Assembly (NCBI RefSeq): GCF_019802085.1
Contig: NZ_JAHVHV010000002.1
Coordinates: forward strand, 1-64,000
Reading direction: 5' to 3'
From: Ferrimonas balearica
Lineage (GTDB): Bacteria > Pseudomonadota > Gammaproteobacteria > Enterobacterales > Shewanellaceae
DNA: 64,000 nt
Numbering within the stretch: the stretch's first letter is position 1; each line of letters starts with the position of its first letter. Below the pieces are notes generated by a model, which was not told the origin of the DNA, did no database searches, and saw nothing but the letters and a program-made list of their open reading frames with translations. A program made the translations under genes and the position numbers. Below are positions 1 to 9,049 of the stretch, piece by piece.

Positions 1-117
1 GCCTGGTGGCAATAGCGTTGTGGACCCACCTGATCCCATGCCGAACTCAGCAGTGAAACGCAACCGCGCCGATGGTAGTGTGGGGGTTCCCATGCGAGAG
101 TAGGTCACCGCCAGGCA
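1..117 (+). rRNA. rrf: 5S ribosomal RNA
   Basis: The first 117 bases match gammaproteobacterial 5S rRNA along their length, including the internal CCGAACTCAG segment and the GATGGTAGTGTGGG segment. The 5' end GCCTGG pairs with CCAGGC near position 111-116 to close helix I. The usual first base may lie just outside the window. It is the tail of an rRNA operon whose 16S and 23S genes would be to the left. Confidence 0.97.
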
Positions 118-125
118 CCTAATTT

Positions 126-201
126 GCTGATATAGCTCAGTTGGTAGAGCGCACCCTTGGTAAGGGTGAGGTCCCCAGTTCAAATCTGGGTATCAGCACC
201 A
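126..201 (+). tRNA. tRNA-Thr (anticodon GGT)
   Basis: A 76-base cloverleaf with acceptor stem GCTGATA pairing with TATCAGC, a D loop AGCTCAGTTGGTAGAGC, anticodon stem CACCC/GGGTG, loop TTGGTAA giving anticodon GGT, T arm CCCAG/CTGGG and an encoded CCA end. It lies 8 bp after the 5S gene, so it is probably processed from the same rRNA operon transcript. Confidence 0.97.
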
Positions 202-208
202 TCTTCAG

Positions 209-232
209 AACCCAGCCGTATGGCTGGGTTTT
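209..232 (+). terminator. Rho-independent terminator of the rRNA operon
   Basis: Nine-base arms AACCCAGCC and GGCTGGGTT with a GTAT loop are followed by TT. It sits 7 bp after the tRNA and closes the rRNA-tRNA unit. The next 105 bp to cinA hold a weak TATAAC box near 319 without a good -35 hexamer. Confidence 0.9.
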
Positions 233-337
233 GTCGTTTCTGGACGTCAGAAATTCCCGCCTGAAGTGAACCGGGCTTGTCCCATCCCCGTTGCTCCATT
301 ACCGTGAGGCCAAACGCCTATAACGTTAAGGGAAGTG

Positions 338-1627
338 ATGCGTTTCGAAATGATATGCACCGGCGAAGAGGTGCTCTCCGGTCAGATCACCGATACCAAT
401 GCCGCCTGGGTCGCTCAGTTGCTGATGGAGAACGGCATTGAGATGCAGCGGCGCACCACGGTGGGTGATCGCATGGCCGATCTGGTGGCGGCCTTCGCCG
501 ACTGTGCCGAGCGCGCCGACGTGGTGCTGGTGAACGGTGGTCTGGGACCCACTGCCGATGATCTAAGCGCCGAGGCCATGGCTCAGCTGATGGGGGTCTC
601 TCTGGAGCTCAACGAGGCTTGGCTGACCACCATGAGCGCCATGTTCGCTGCCCGGGGACGGCCCATGTCTGACAAGAATCGTAAGCAGGCGATGCTGCCG
701 CAAGGCGCCGTGATGGTGGACAACCCGGTGGGGACCGCTTGCGGTTTTCGGGCTTGCTATAAAGACACCTGGTATTTCTTTACCCCCGGTGTGCCCTCCG
801 AGCTCAAGCGCATGGTGCATGAGCAGCTGCTGCCGTGGCTCAAGCAAGCCTTTCCCATTGAGGCCCCTGTTGGGCTGCATCGCATGCTGACCATTGGCCA
901 GGGGGAGTCCAATTTGGCCCAACTGTTGGAGCCCATCGCTCTCCCCGAGGGGGTAACCCTGGGGTTTCGAGCTTCGCTGCCCTACATCGAAATCAAGCTG
1001 CTGCAACGTGAGCCGGTGGCCCAAGATGCCTGGAGCAATCTGCTGGACGCGTTTCGGGGCGTGCTGGGGGATGCTTTGGTGGGGGAAAACCTCAAGTCCC
1101 TGCCGGAAGCCGTTCATGATTTGATGCGCCAGCAGGGTAAGACGCTGGCCACGGCGGAGTCCTGTACCGGGGGCATGGTGGCCAGTCAGTTGGTGGACCT
1201 GCCGGGCAGTTCCGATTACCTGCTGGCTGGCTTGGTGACCTACAGCAATCAAGCAAAGCAATCGCTTCTGGGGGTGAAGAGTCAATCCCTGGCCAAAGAG
1301 GGTGCGGTGTCACTGGCGACGGTGATTGAGATGGCCCAGGGCGCGCGGCAGCGCATGGGAAGCGACCTGGCGGTCAGCATCAGTGGCATTGCCGGCCCGG
1401 AGGGAGGCTCAGAGGATAAGCCCGTTGGCACCGTCTGTTTTGCTTTGGCATCCGAGAGTGGCTGCGTGGCCCAGACATTGTTTTTGGGAACCCGAAGCCG
1501 CAATGCCATCCGTTTGCTGGCCGCGACGGTGGCGCACGATATGGTGCGCCGAGCCCTGTTGGGGCAGCCCCCCCTGGCGGATTACGGCTATATGAAGCGA
1601 ACGGGCACTCGATTGCTCAAGGCCTGA
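338..1627 (+). CDS. cinA: CinA-family nicotinamide-nucleotide amidohydrolase
   Basis: This 429-residue protein has the two-domain CinA layout. The N-terminal molybdopterin-binding-like domain spans about residues 3-170, with NGGLGPTADD at 66-75. The C-terminal PncC domain starts near residue 265, with TAESCTGG carrying the expected catalytic serine. PncC deamidates nicotinamide mononucleotide to nicotinate mononucleotide in pyridine nucleotide salvage; the N-terminal domain of related proteins hydrolyses ADP-ribose. I chose the ATG one codon after an in-frame GTG because AAGGGA then sits upstream and the start matches relatives (M-x-x-EMICTGEEVL). The length is normal. The 3' end overlaps the convergent lipoprotein gene by 11 bp. 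No recA follows, unlike some cinA loci. Confidence 0.93.
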   Translation: MRFEMICTGEEVLSGQITDTNAAWVAQLLMENGIEMQRRTTVGDRMADLVAAFADCAERADVVLVNGGLGPTADDLSAEAMAQLMGVSLELNEAWLTTMSAMFAARGRPMSDKNRKQAMLPQGAVMVDNPVGTACGFRACYKDTWYFFTPGVPSELKRMVHEQLLPWLKQAFPIEAPVGLHRMLTIGQGESNLAQLLEPIALPEGVTLGFRASLPYIEIKLLQREPVAQDAWSNLLDAFRGVLGDALVGENLKSLPEAVHDLMRQQGKTLATAESCTGGMVASQLVDLPGSSDYLLAGLVTYSNQAKQSLLGVKSQSLAKEGAVSLATVIEMAQGARQRMGSDLAVSISGIAGPEGGSEDKPVGTVCFALASESGCVAQTLFLGTRSRNAIRLLAATVAHDMVRRALLGQPPLADYGYMKRTGTRLLKA

Positions 1628-2153
1628 GGACAAACTCCAGTTTGCCTGGGCGCACCTTAAGCTCCTCGCCAAACTGGCGCAGCAGGTCCTCACGCCAACC
1701 CTGTTGGTCCAGCTGGTACACCGGCTGGTTTTCCAGATAGAGTCTCACAAACTGCATCGCCTCGCGGCTCAGGGGAATGAGCATCTGTTCCAGCTCCTCG
1801 GGGCTGGCTTTGACCCCGGACAGCTCCACCTCTTGCAGGTAGAGGCTGTGATCGCTTCGGTCATACCAGGGTTTGGCGCTGAAAGTGAAGGCTAATTGCG
1901 CCCGCAGGGGGATCAGCGGGGTGTCGATCTTGACGCTGCTGCGAGTCTGGATCGCCACCCGGTCCGGCTGGTCACCGATGGTGACGGCGATGTCCGACAG
2001 GGTCATGGTGGCGCTGAGGCCCGGGCTGAGTTCGGCACTGCGCTCCTTGCGCAGTGCATCGTTCAGGTAGCCCTCAAGCTCGGACTCCGTCACCGTGTAG
2101 GAGGTGGCGCATCCGGCCAGCAACAACGTCAGTGCCGCGATCCAAATCTTCAT
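1617..2153 (-). CDS. DUF1439-family lipoprotein (YceB-like)
   Basis: A 178-residue protein starts with a lipoprotein signal: a positive start, a hydrophobic stretch and lipobox LLAGC with the acylated cysteine near residue 15. The rest lacks membrane spans and resembles the DUF1439/YceB family, predicted lipid-binding barrel-type lipoproteins of the periplasmic face. No catalytic residues are known for the family. It follows ppc on the same strand with a gap of only 3 bp, so the two are probably co-transcribed. It overlaps the end of cinA tail to tail. Family assignment is by overall pattern; the molecular role is unknown. Confidence 0.8.
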   Translation of the reverse strand: MKIWIAALTLLLAGCATSYTVTESELEGYLNDALRKERSAELSPGLSATMTLSDIAVTIGDQPDRVAIQTRSSVKIDTPLIPLRAQLAFTFSAKPWYDRSDHSLYLQEVELSGVKASPEELEQMLIPLSREAMQFVRLYLENQPVYQLDQQGWREDLLRQFGEELKVRPGKLEFVLRP

Positions 2154-2156
2154 TCG

Positions 2157-4796
2157 TTACCCCGTGTTCCGCAGACCGGCGGCGATGCCGGCGATGGTGA
2201 TCATCAATGCCTGTTGCAGTGCGGGATCCTCCGGCTCCTGGCGACAACGGCGCAACAGCTCCGCCTGCAGGAAGTTCAGGGGATCGATGTAGGGGTGACG
2301 CAGTGCTACGGATTCCTTGTTCCATGGCGTCAGGTCCATCAGCCCCTGCTCCTGGGTCAGGTCCAGCACGCTGGAGACACCGGTCTCCAGGCGACGGCGC
2401 AATTCGGCCCCCAGGCCATGCAGCTCCGGCAACACCAGGATCTGTTCATAATAGCGTGACAGGTTGGGCTCGGACTTGGCGTACACCATCTCCAGCATTG
2501 AAAGCCGGGTACGGAACAGCGGCCACTCCAGGAACATCTCCCTGAGGGTCTCCTTGTGTCCCTGCTCGATAGCGTGCTGCAAGCCCTCACCGGCCCCTAG
2601 CCAGGCGGGCAGCATCAAGCGGTTCTGGGTCCAGGCGAAGATCCAGGGAATGGCTCGCAGAGACTCCACGCCACCGTCGGCCCGGCGCTTGGCGGGGCGG
2701 CTGCCCAGGGGCAGGGCCGAGAGCTCCAGCTCCGGTGTGGCGGCCCGGAAGTAGGGTACGAAGTCCGCCTCCTCCTGGACGATCTCCCGGTAGGCGTTCA
2801 CCGAGAAGTGGCCAATCTCATCCATCAGGCTGCGCCACTGGGCCTTGGGGGCCGGGGGCGGCAGCAGGGTGGCTTCCAGGACGGCGGAGGTGTAGAGCGC
2901 CAGGCTCTGCACCGCCACTTTAGGCAGGCCGAACTTGAAGCGGATCATCTCGCCCTGCTCGGTGACTCGCAGACGGCTGTCGACGGAGCCCGGGGGCTGG
3001 GAGAGGATCGCTTCGTGGGCCGGGCCACCGCCACGGCCAATGGAGCCGCCGCGACCGTGGAACAGGGTCAGGGCCACCCCGGCGTCGCGGCACACGCCCA
3101 CCAGGGCTTCCTGTGCGCGGTATTGGGCCCAGGAAGCGGCCATTACGCCGGCATCCTTGGCGGAGTCAGAGTAGCCGATCATTACTTGCTGTTGGCCCCG
3201 GCAGTAACCCAGGTACCAATCGATCTGCATCAAGGCACCCATCACCTCGGGCGCGTTGTCCAGATCGCTCAGGGTCTCGAACAGGGGCACGATGGGCAGC
3301 GAGAAATCGCAATCGCACTCCTTAAGCAGCAGGGCCACCGCCAGCACATCGGACGCTTCACTGGCCATGGAGATGACGTAGGAGCCCAGGGCCTCCTGGC
3401 TCTGCTGACCGATAAGGCGGCAGGTGTCGAGCACCTCCTGAGTCTCTTGTGAGGCTTGCCACTGGTGGGGCAGCAGGGGACGGCGGCTGGCGAGCTCCCG
3501 CAGCAGGAAGGCGCGCTTCTCCTCTTCGCTCCAGTGCAGGTAATCGCCCAGGCCCAGGTAACGAGTGATCTCCGCCAGGGCGCTGGCGTGACGATCGGAG
3601 CTTTGGCGGATGTCCAGGCGGACGAGCGTCAGGCCAAAACAGTGGATGCGGCGCAGGGTGTCCAGCAGCAGGCCGTTGGCGATCAGACGCATACCCTGGC
3701 CCAGTAGGCTCTGGTAGATCACCTCCAGGGGCTCCAGCAGGTCGCGCTTCTGCCACACCAGATCATCCAGGCTGACTTCCGGCTGATGGCCATCCAGGCG
3801 GGCCAGCAGGTATTCGTGGGTGTCGGCCAGCTTATGGCGCAGCTTGCGCAGCAGCACCCGGTAGGGCTCACGGTGCTCGCCGGCCAGAGCCCGCAGGGCC
3901 TCGTCGCAGTCGGTCATCGACAGCTCGCCGATCAACTGGTTGATGTCCTCCAGGTAGAGGCGGACGGCGGTGCAACGGTTGCGCAGCAGCACCTCCTCGC
4001 TCACCTTGGCGGTAACAAAGGGGTTGCCGTCACGGTCCCCCCCCATCCAGCTGGAGAACTTGACCGGGGCTACGTGGGGTGGGATCTGTCGACCGGCGTG
4101 TTCCTCCACCTGCTCGTTAAGCTGACGAAGAAACTCCGGCACCGCGTGCCAGAGGCTGGCTTCCACGGTGGCCATGCCCCAACGGGCTTCATCCACCGGG
4201 GTGGGACGCTGTTTGCGGATCTCGTTGGTATGCCAGATCTGCGCCACCAGCTGGCGCATCCGCAGTTGGTTGCGTTTGGCTTCACGTTCACTGAGCTGGG
4301 GGTTTTCCCGCTCACTGAGGCAATCGATCAGGGCGGCGTATTTGCTGATAAGGGTCCGACGGGTCACCTCGGTGGGGTGGGCCGTGAGCACCAGATCGAT
4401 CTCCAGCTTCTCCAACTCGTCAATAAGCTGGTCCGGGTTGAGCTGGGCCTTGCCGTTGAGCAGACGGCCCAGCAGCAAGTCCACCGGATCCGGCACGCAC
4501 ACCAGCTCGTCGCAGTTGCGGGAGATGGTGTGAAACTGCTCGGCAATATTGGCCAGATTGAGGAACTGGTTAAAGGCACTGGCAAAGGGCACCAGCTCAT
4601 CGTCGGGCAGTTCGGACAGCAGAGCGAGCATCTGGGATTGCGCCTGGGTGTCTCCCTGACGCGATGCCTTGGAGAGTTGGCGCACCTGCTCGATGCGATT
4701 CAGGAAGGCTTCGCCGTGCTCGGCCTCGATGGTCTCTCCCAAAATGGCGCCCAGCATGTGGACGTTCGCTTTTAGGGGGGCGTACATATCAGTCAT
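2157..4796 (-). CDS. ppc: Phosphoenolpyruvate carboxylase
   Basis: An 879-residue cytoplasmic enzyme of normal bacterial length that carboxylates phosphoenolpyruvate with bicarbonate to oxaloacetate, refilling the TCA cycle. Signature [10 protein letters not shown], with the catalytic histidine, lies near residue 138. [10 protein letters not shown] is near 540, the glycine-rich [14 protein letters not shown] near 578, and the protein ends in RNTG, the C-terminal segment that binds the allosteric inhibitor aspartate. It is transcribed away from argC. Its start lies 339 bp from argC, so its promoter must be in that shared gap, though I could not place one convincingly. Its product feeds aspartate, a substrate of ArgG, so the pairing with arg genes makes metabolic sense. 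Confidence 0.98.
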   Translation of the reverse strand: MTDMYAPLKANVHMLGAILGETIEAEHGEAFLNRIEQVRQLSKASRQGDTQAQSQMLALLSELPDDELVPFASAFNQFLNLANIAEQFHTISRNCDELVCVPDPVDLLLGRLLNGKAQLNPDQLIDELEKLEIDLVLTAHPTEVTRRTLISKYAALIDCLSERENPQLSEREAKRNQLRMRQLVAQIWHTNEIRKQRPTPVDEARWGMATVEASLWHAVPEFLRQLNEQVEEHAGRQIPPHVAPVKFSSWMGGDRDGNPFVTAKVSEEVLLRNRCTAVRLYLEDINQLIGELSMTDCDEALRALAGEHREPYRVLLRKLRHKLADTHEYLLARLDGHQPEVSLDDLVWQKRDLLEPLEVIYQSLLGQGMRLIANGLLLDTLRRIHCFGLTLVRLDIRQSSDRHASALAEITRYLGLGDYLHWSEEEKRAFLLRELASRRPLLPHQWQASQETQEVLDTCRLIGQQSQEALGSYVISMASEASDVLAVALLLKECDCDFSLPIVPLFETLSDLDNAPEVMGALMQIDWYLGYCRGQQQVMIGYSDSAKDAGVMAASWAQYRAQEALVGVCRDAGVALTLFHGRGGSIGRGGGPAHEAILSQPPGSVDSRLRVTEQGEMIRFKFGLPKVAVQSLALYTSAVLEATLLPPPAPKAQWRSLMDEIGHFSVNAYREIVQEEADFVPYFRAATPELELSALPLGSRPAKRRADGGVESLRAIPWIFAWTQNRLMLPAWLGAGEGLQHAIEQGHKETLREMFLEWPLFRTRLSMLEMVYAKSEPNLSRYYEQILVLPELHGLGAELRRRLETGVSSVLDLTQEQGLMDLTPWNKESVALRHPYIDPLNFLQAELLRRCRQEPEDPALQQALMITIAGIAAGLRNTG

Positions 4797-4938
4797 TGAG
4801 GTTCCCTTGCCAAATACCCTGACCCTCGATCCTGAAGCTGGGAGTCAGTGGGGTCAATAGGTCTGTTCGTAATTTTCCTACATTTATCCTTTAGCGGGGT
4901 CGCCGCTTGGACATCGATGCTGCACCCGTGCGGACTGG

Positions 4939-4988
4939 GAAAAATAAATATGCGACGGGGTTGCATAATAAATCAGTGCTGTTACTCT
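4939..4988 (+). promoter_or_regulatory. Tandem ARG boxes and argC promoter
   Basis: Two 18-bp ArgR boxes lie at 4939-4956 and 4960-4977, separated by exactly 3 bp, the classic spacing for an ArgR hexamer. The second (core TGCATAATAAATCA) matches 8 of 10 fixed consensus positions, the first about 6 of 10. A plausible promoter overlaps them: TTGCAT at 4961, a 16-bp spacer and TACTCT at 4983, so bound ArgR would block RNA polymerase. The remaining leader to argC (about 150 bp) holds only an imperfect hairpin at 5063-5086 with no T-run. The left part of the gap, toward ppc, is AT-rich with no clear site. Confidence 0.75.
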
Positions 4989-5135
4989 GTCCCCATCTCA
5001 CGGAGTAATGAGCCGAACCATGACCATCTGGACCCTGCCTGTTTCTGTCAATCGACGACGACCCTGATCCCTCCGGGGCCATCAGGCCCGCCCTCGCTGT
5101 ACCCCATTTCGCATTGACACAATAAGGATAAGACC

Positions 5136-6137
5136 ATGATTCAGGTCGCCATCATCGGTGCCTCCGGCTACACCGGCGCCACCCTGGCCAAACTGGTTGC
5201 GCAACACCCCAGCCTGACGCTGGCCGGCTGCTACGTTTCTGCCGGCAGCGCCGATGCCCACACGCCGCTCTCCCAACTGTACCCTGAGTTGCTGGGGTGG
5301 GTGGACCAGCCCCTTCAGCCCCTGACCGACAGCGCCCTGGCCCAACTGGGCACTCAGGCCCAAGCGGTGTGCCTGGCCACTGAGCATCAGATCAGCGCCC
5401 AGTTGGCGCCAACCCTGCTGGCCCAGGGGCTGACGGTGTTCGATCTCTCCGGTGGCCACCGGTTCGCCGAGCCCGCGGTTTACCCAAAGCATTACGGATT
5501 CACCCACCCGGCCCCCGAACTGCTGCCCGGTGCCGTGTACGGGTTGGCGGAGTGGGCGCCGCCGAGCCTGGGGGAGGCGGCACTGATCGCCGTCCCCGGA
5601 TGTTACCCCACCGCCTCCTTGCTGGCCCTTAAGCCGCTGAAGGAAAACCATCTCATTGCCGGAGTGCCGGTGATCAATGCGGTCAGCGGTGTCTCAGGTG
5701 CCGGGCGCAAAGCCAGCCTCACCAACAGCTTTTGCCAGGTCAGCCTGACCCCCTACGGGGTACTGGGTCACCGGCATCAACCGGAAATCGAATCTCAGCT
5801 CGGCCACGCCGTGGTGTTCACCCCTCACCTGGGAGCCTTCAAACGGGGGATCCTGGCCACCATCACGGTGCCGGTGACCGTCAATTGCACTGACGCGGAC
5901 GTGGCACAGGCCTTCGCCGCTTATGATGCCAGCCAGGTGGTGTACTGCCTGCCGGCGGGGCAGTGGCCGAAGATTGATGACGTGGCCGGCACCGATCGCT
6001 GCCTGCTGGCGTGGAAACTGGACAGCGAACGCCAGGTGCTGGTGGTAGCCAGTGCCATCGACAACCTGATGAAGGGGGCAGCCAGCCAGGCACTGCAATG
6101 CATACTTATTCGTTTTGGATTCGGGGATGACGCATGA
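5136..6137 (+). CDS. argC: N-acetyl-gamma-glutamyl-phosphate reductase
   Basis: A 333-residue reductase of arginine synthesis that converts N-acetylglutamyl phosphate to the semialdehyde with NADPH. The N-terminal Rossmann motif GASGYTGA is at about residues 9-16, and the catalytic cysteine is Cys156 in VPGCYPTA. Length fits the short bacterial ArgC class. AAGGATAAG precedes the ATG. It is first in the argCBFGH operon, directly downstream of the ArgR boxes, and overlaps argB by four bases (ATGA), implying translational coupling. In many relatives argE lies divergently at this point; here ppc takes that place. Confidence 0.97.
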   Translation: MIQVAIIGASGYTGATLAKLVAQHPSLTLAGCYVSAGSADAHTPLSQLYPELLGWVDQPLQPLTDSALAQLGTQAQAVCLATEHQISAQLAPTLLAQGLTVFDLSGGHRFAEPAVYPKHYGFTHPAPELLPGAVYGLAEWAPPSLGEAALIAVPGCYPTASLLALKPLKENHLIAGVPVINAVSGVSGAGRKASLTNSFCQVSLTPYGVLGHRHQPEIESQLGHAVVFTPHLGAFKRGILATITVPVTVNCTDADVAQAFAAYDASQVVYCLPAGQWPKIDDVAGTDRCLLAWKLDSERQVLVVASAIDNLMKGAASQALQCILIRFGFGDDA

Positions 6138-6904
6138 AGACCATGGTGATTAAGGTTGGCGGGGCCTTGCTGGGCTGCGAAGCGGGGATGGACCGACTGT
6201 TTGTCACCCTCAAAGGCCTGTCGGAGGCCGGTTGGCAGGCGGTGCTGGTGCACGGTGGTGGTGCCCTGGTGGAGCAGCAGCTCAAGGCCAATGGGTTCAG
6301 CTCCCACAAGCTTAACGGACTGCGGGTCACCCCCGAGGTGCAGATGGACGTGGTGGCCGGAGCCCTGGCGGGCAGCGCCAACACCCAACTGGTGGCCAAG
6401 GCCATCGCCGCGGGCCTGACCCCGGTGGGGCTCTCCCTGGCCGACGGCGGGCTGACCCAAGCCCAGGTGCTGGCACCGGAGCTGGGGGCGGTGGGCAAAG
6501 TCGCGGCGGGCAAGCCGGCATTGCTGGAGGGCCTGTTGGCCCAGGGGATGCTGCCCATCATCAGCTCCATTGCCGTCGATGCCGAGGGCCAGCGGCTGAA
6601 CGTCAACGCCGATCAGGCCGCTACGGTGATCTGCCAACTGTTGGGCGCGGAGCTCACCCTGCTGTCGGACGTCTCCGGCGTACTGGACGGCAAAGGCCAG
6701 CTGATCCCCCACCTGGACCCGGCCCTCGCGGCGGAGCTGACGCGTCAAGGAGTCATCGAAGGGGGCATGAAGGTCAAGGTGGACGCGGCCCTGGATGCGG
6801 CGCGCTCCATCAACAACCGGGTGCTGGTGGCCAGTTGGCGCTACCCCGAGCAGTTGGCGGCCCTGGTGAAGGGCGAACCCGTGGGCACTCAGGTCCACCC
6901 CTGA
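6134..6904 (+). CDS. argB: Acetylglutamate kinase
   Basis: A 256-residue amino acid kinase that phosphorylates N-acetylglutamate. It opens with the family's lysine and glycine pattern IKVGGALL and has the second glycine-rich loop [11 protein letters not shown] near residue 38. The distal part carries the nucleotide-site pattern [13 protein letters not shown] near residue 175. Length is like the E. coli enzyme. It lacks the long N-terminal helix typical of arginine-inhibited hexameric kinases, so feedback control probably falls on the acetyl-CoA step instead (inference). It starts inside the last codon of argC. Confidence 0.97.
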   Translation: MKTMVIKVGGALLGCEAGMDRLFVTLKGLSEAGWQAVLVHGGGALVEQQLKANGFSSHKLNGLRVTPEVQMDVVAGALAGSANTQLVAKAIAAGLTPVGLSLADGGLTQAQVLAPELGAVGKVAAGKPALLEGLLAQGMLPIISSIAVDAEGQRLNVNADQAATVICQLLGAELTLLSDVSGVLDGKGQLIPHLDPALAAELTRQGVIEGGMKVKVDAALDAARSINNRVLVASWRYPEQLAALVKGEPVGTQVHP

Positions 6905-6926
6905 TAACGCATTCTAAGGAAACGCA

Positions 6927-7835
6927 ATGAACCATCTACTGAGCATCAAGGACCTGAGCCCTGAACAGATCCACGGCTTGATCGGTCTGGCCAAGACCCT
7001 GAAGGCGGATTACACCCCTTACCAGGACGCCCTCAAGGGCCAGTCCGTGGTGACCCTGTTTGAAAAACCCAGCCTGCGCACCCGGGTCAGCTTCGACATC
7101 GGCATTAACAAGCTGGGTGGCCACTGCCTCTACCTGGACCAGCAAAATGGCGCCATCGGTCAGCGGGAAGCGGTGAAGGATTTTGCCATGAACCTGTCCC
7201 GCTGGTGCGACGCCATCGTCGCCCGGGTGTTCTCTCACCAGACCCTGGAGGAGCTGGCCGAATACGCGACGGTGCCCGTGGTTAACTCCCTGTCCGATCT
7301 CTACCACCCCTGCCAGGGCCTGGCGGATTTCCTTACCCTGGCGGAGCACTACGACGACCTGTCACAGGTGAAGCTGGCCTACGTCGGCGATGGCAACAAC
7401 GTCACCCACTCGCTGATGTTTGCCGCCGCCAAGCTGGGCGCCACCATGGTGGTGGTCTGCCCCCCGGGTCACTTTCCCGATGGCCAGGTGGTGACCGAAG
7501 CCCAGGCGATTGCCGCACAGCACGGCGGCAAGCTGGTGCTCTCCTCGGAACTGGCAGCCCTGGAAGGGGTGGACGCCCTCTACGCCGATACCTGGATCTC
7601 CATGGGGGACACCACGCCGTTGGAGGCGATCAAGGCCAAGTTCCAGCCCTACCAGATCAACAGCAAGCTGATGTCCCTCTCCGGTGCCAAGCACGTGTTG
7701 CACTGCCAGCCGGCCCACCGTGAGGTGGAGATCACCTCCGAGGTGATGGACTCCGATGCCTCGTTGATCCTGGACCAGGCCGAAAACCGCATGCACATCC
7801 AGAACGCCATTTTGCTCGAATTGATGAAGGACTAA
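6927..7835 (+). CDS. argF: Ornithine carbamoyltransferase
   Basis: A 302-residue transcarbamylase that makes citrulline from ornithine and carbamoyl phosphate. The phosphate-binding motif reads SLRTR at about residues 49-53 (Leu in place of the common Thr). The carbamoyl-phosphate motif HPCQ is present as [10 protein letters not shown]. The ornithine-binding loop is HCQPAHRE at 259-266, where most family members have HCLP; Cys260 is kept but Leu261 is Gln. The remaining context (position between argB and argG, TAAGGA ribosome site) argues for a normal arginine role. A different substrate preference, such as acetylornithine, is less likely. Confidence 0.92.
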   Translation: MNHLLSIKDLSPEQIHGLIGLAKTLKADYTPYQDALKGQSVVTLFEKPSLRTRVSFDIGINKLGGHCLYLDQQNGAIGQREAVKDFAMNLSRWCDAIVARVFSHQTLEELAEYATVPVVNSLSDLYHPCQGLADFLTLAEHYDDLSQVKLAYVGDGNNVTHSLMFAAAKLGATMVVVCPPGHFPDGQVVTEAQAIAAQHGGKLVLSSELAALEGVDALYADTWISMGDTTPLEAIKAKFQPYQINSKLMSLSGAKHVLHCQPAHREVEITSEVMDSDASLILDQAENRMHIQNAILLELMKD

Positions 7836-7839
7836 GACC

Positions 7840-9048
7840 ATGACCCAGATTAAGAAAGTTGTTCTCGCGTACTCCGGTGGCCTGGATACCTCCGCCATCA
7901 TTCCCTGGCTGAAGGAGCAGCACGATTGTGAAGTGGTGGCCTTTGTGGCCGACGTGGGCCAGGGGGCCGAGGAGCTCGAAGGCGTCGAGGCCAAGGCACT
8001 GGCTTCCGGGGCGTCCAGCTGCCACGTGGTGGACTTGAAAGAGGCCTTTGTCAGCGACTACATCAATCCCATCCTCAAGACCGGCGCCCTGTACGAGGGC
8101 ACCTACCTGCTGGGTACCGCCATGGCCCGGCCCATCATCGCCAAGGCCCAGGTGGAGCTGGCACTGAAGGTGGGGGCCGACGCGGTGTCCCATGGCTGTA
8201 CCGGCAAGGGCAACGACCAGGTGCGTTTCGAGTCCACCTATGCGGCCCTGGCCCCGCAGCTGGCGGTGATCGCCCCCTGGCGGGAGTGGACCATGAAGTC
8301 CCGGACGGATCTGCTCAACTACCTGGCCAGCAAGAACATCCCTACCACCGCCAGTGCCGAGAAGATCTACAGCCGGGACGCCAACGCCTGGCACATCTCC
8401 CACGAGGGGGGCGAGTTGGAGGACCCGTACTGCGAACCGAGCGAGCAGGTCTGGACCTGGACCCAGTCTCCGGAGCAGGCCCCCAACGAAGCCCAGTACG
8501 TCAGCCTGCAGTTCGAGGCCGGGGTACTGACCGCCGTGGATGGCGAGGCGATGACCCCCTACAACGCTTTGAACTACCTCAATGGCGTGGCCGCCAAACA
8601 CGGCGTTGGCCGCATCGACATCGTCGAGAACCGTCTGGTGGGCATGAAATCCCGCGGTTGCTACGAAACCCCCGGTGGCACCGTGATCAACAACGCGCTG
8701 CGGGGCCTGGAGACCCTGGTGCTGGACAAGGCGGCCTTCAAATTCCGCGAGCAGGTGGGCCTGGAGTTCTCCCACGTCCTGTACGACGGTCGCTGGTTCA
8801 CCCCGGTGGCCAAGGCCCAGTTGGCCGCTGCCGAAAGCCTGGCCGAAGCCCTGACCGGCGAGATCGTGGTGAAGCTCTACAAGGGTCACGCCGTGGTGGT
8901 GAAGCGTCAGAGCCCCAACAGCCTCTACTCCGAGGCCTTCTCCACCTTCGAGGAGGATGAGGTCTATAACCAGAAGCACGCCGAAGGCTTTATCCGTCTG
9001 TTCAGCCTGTCCAGCCGGATCGCCGCCATGCACGAGGAGCAGCAGTAA
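7840..9048 (+). CDS. argG: Argininosuccinate synthase
   Basis: A 402-residue synthase joining citrulline and aspartate with ATP to give argininosuccinate. The ATP pyrophosphatase loop AYSGGLDTS is at residues 10-18, and [12 protein letters not shown], the citrulline and aspartate region, near residue 125. Length is typical of the short bacterial type. It starts 4 bp after argF ends and stops 1 bp before argH(A), so it is in the middle of a tightly packed operon. AAGGACTAAG precedes the start. Confidence 0.98.
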   Translation: MTQIKKVVLAYSGGLDTSAIIPWLKEQHDCEVVAFVADVGQGAEELEGVEAKALASGASSCHVVDLKEAFVSDYINPILKTGALYEGTYLLGTAMARPIIAKAQVELALKVGADAVSHGCTGKGNDQVRFESTYAALAPQLAVIAPWREWTMKSRTDLLNYLASKNIPTTASAEKIYSRDANAWHISHEGGELEDPYCEPSEQVWTWTQSPEQAPNEAQYVSLQFEAGVLTAVDGEAMTPYNALNYLNGVAAKHGVGRIDIVENRLVGMKSRGCYETPGGTVINNALRGLETLVLDKAAFKFREQVGLEFSHVLYDGRWFTPVAKAQLAAAESLAEALTGEIVVKLYKGHAVVVKRQSPNSLYSEAFSTFEEDEVYNQKHAEGFIRLFSLSSRIAAMHEEQQ

Positions 9049-9049
9049 T

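Noticed and set aside
5063-5086. Hairpin in the argC leader as a transcription attenuator
   Set aside because: CCTGAT/ATCAGG pairs but has a bulge and no T-run, and there is no short arginine-rich leader peptide before it.
8957-9049. Upstream extension of argH(A) into argG
   Set aside because: The added residues match no lyase, and the ATG at the argG stop gives the expected [12 protein letters not shown] start.
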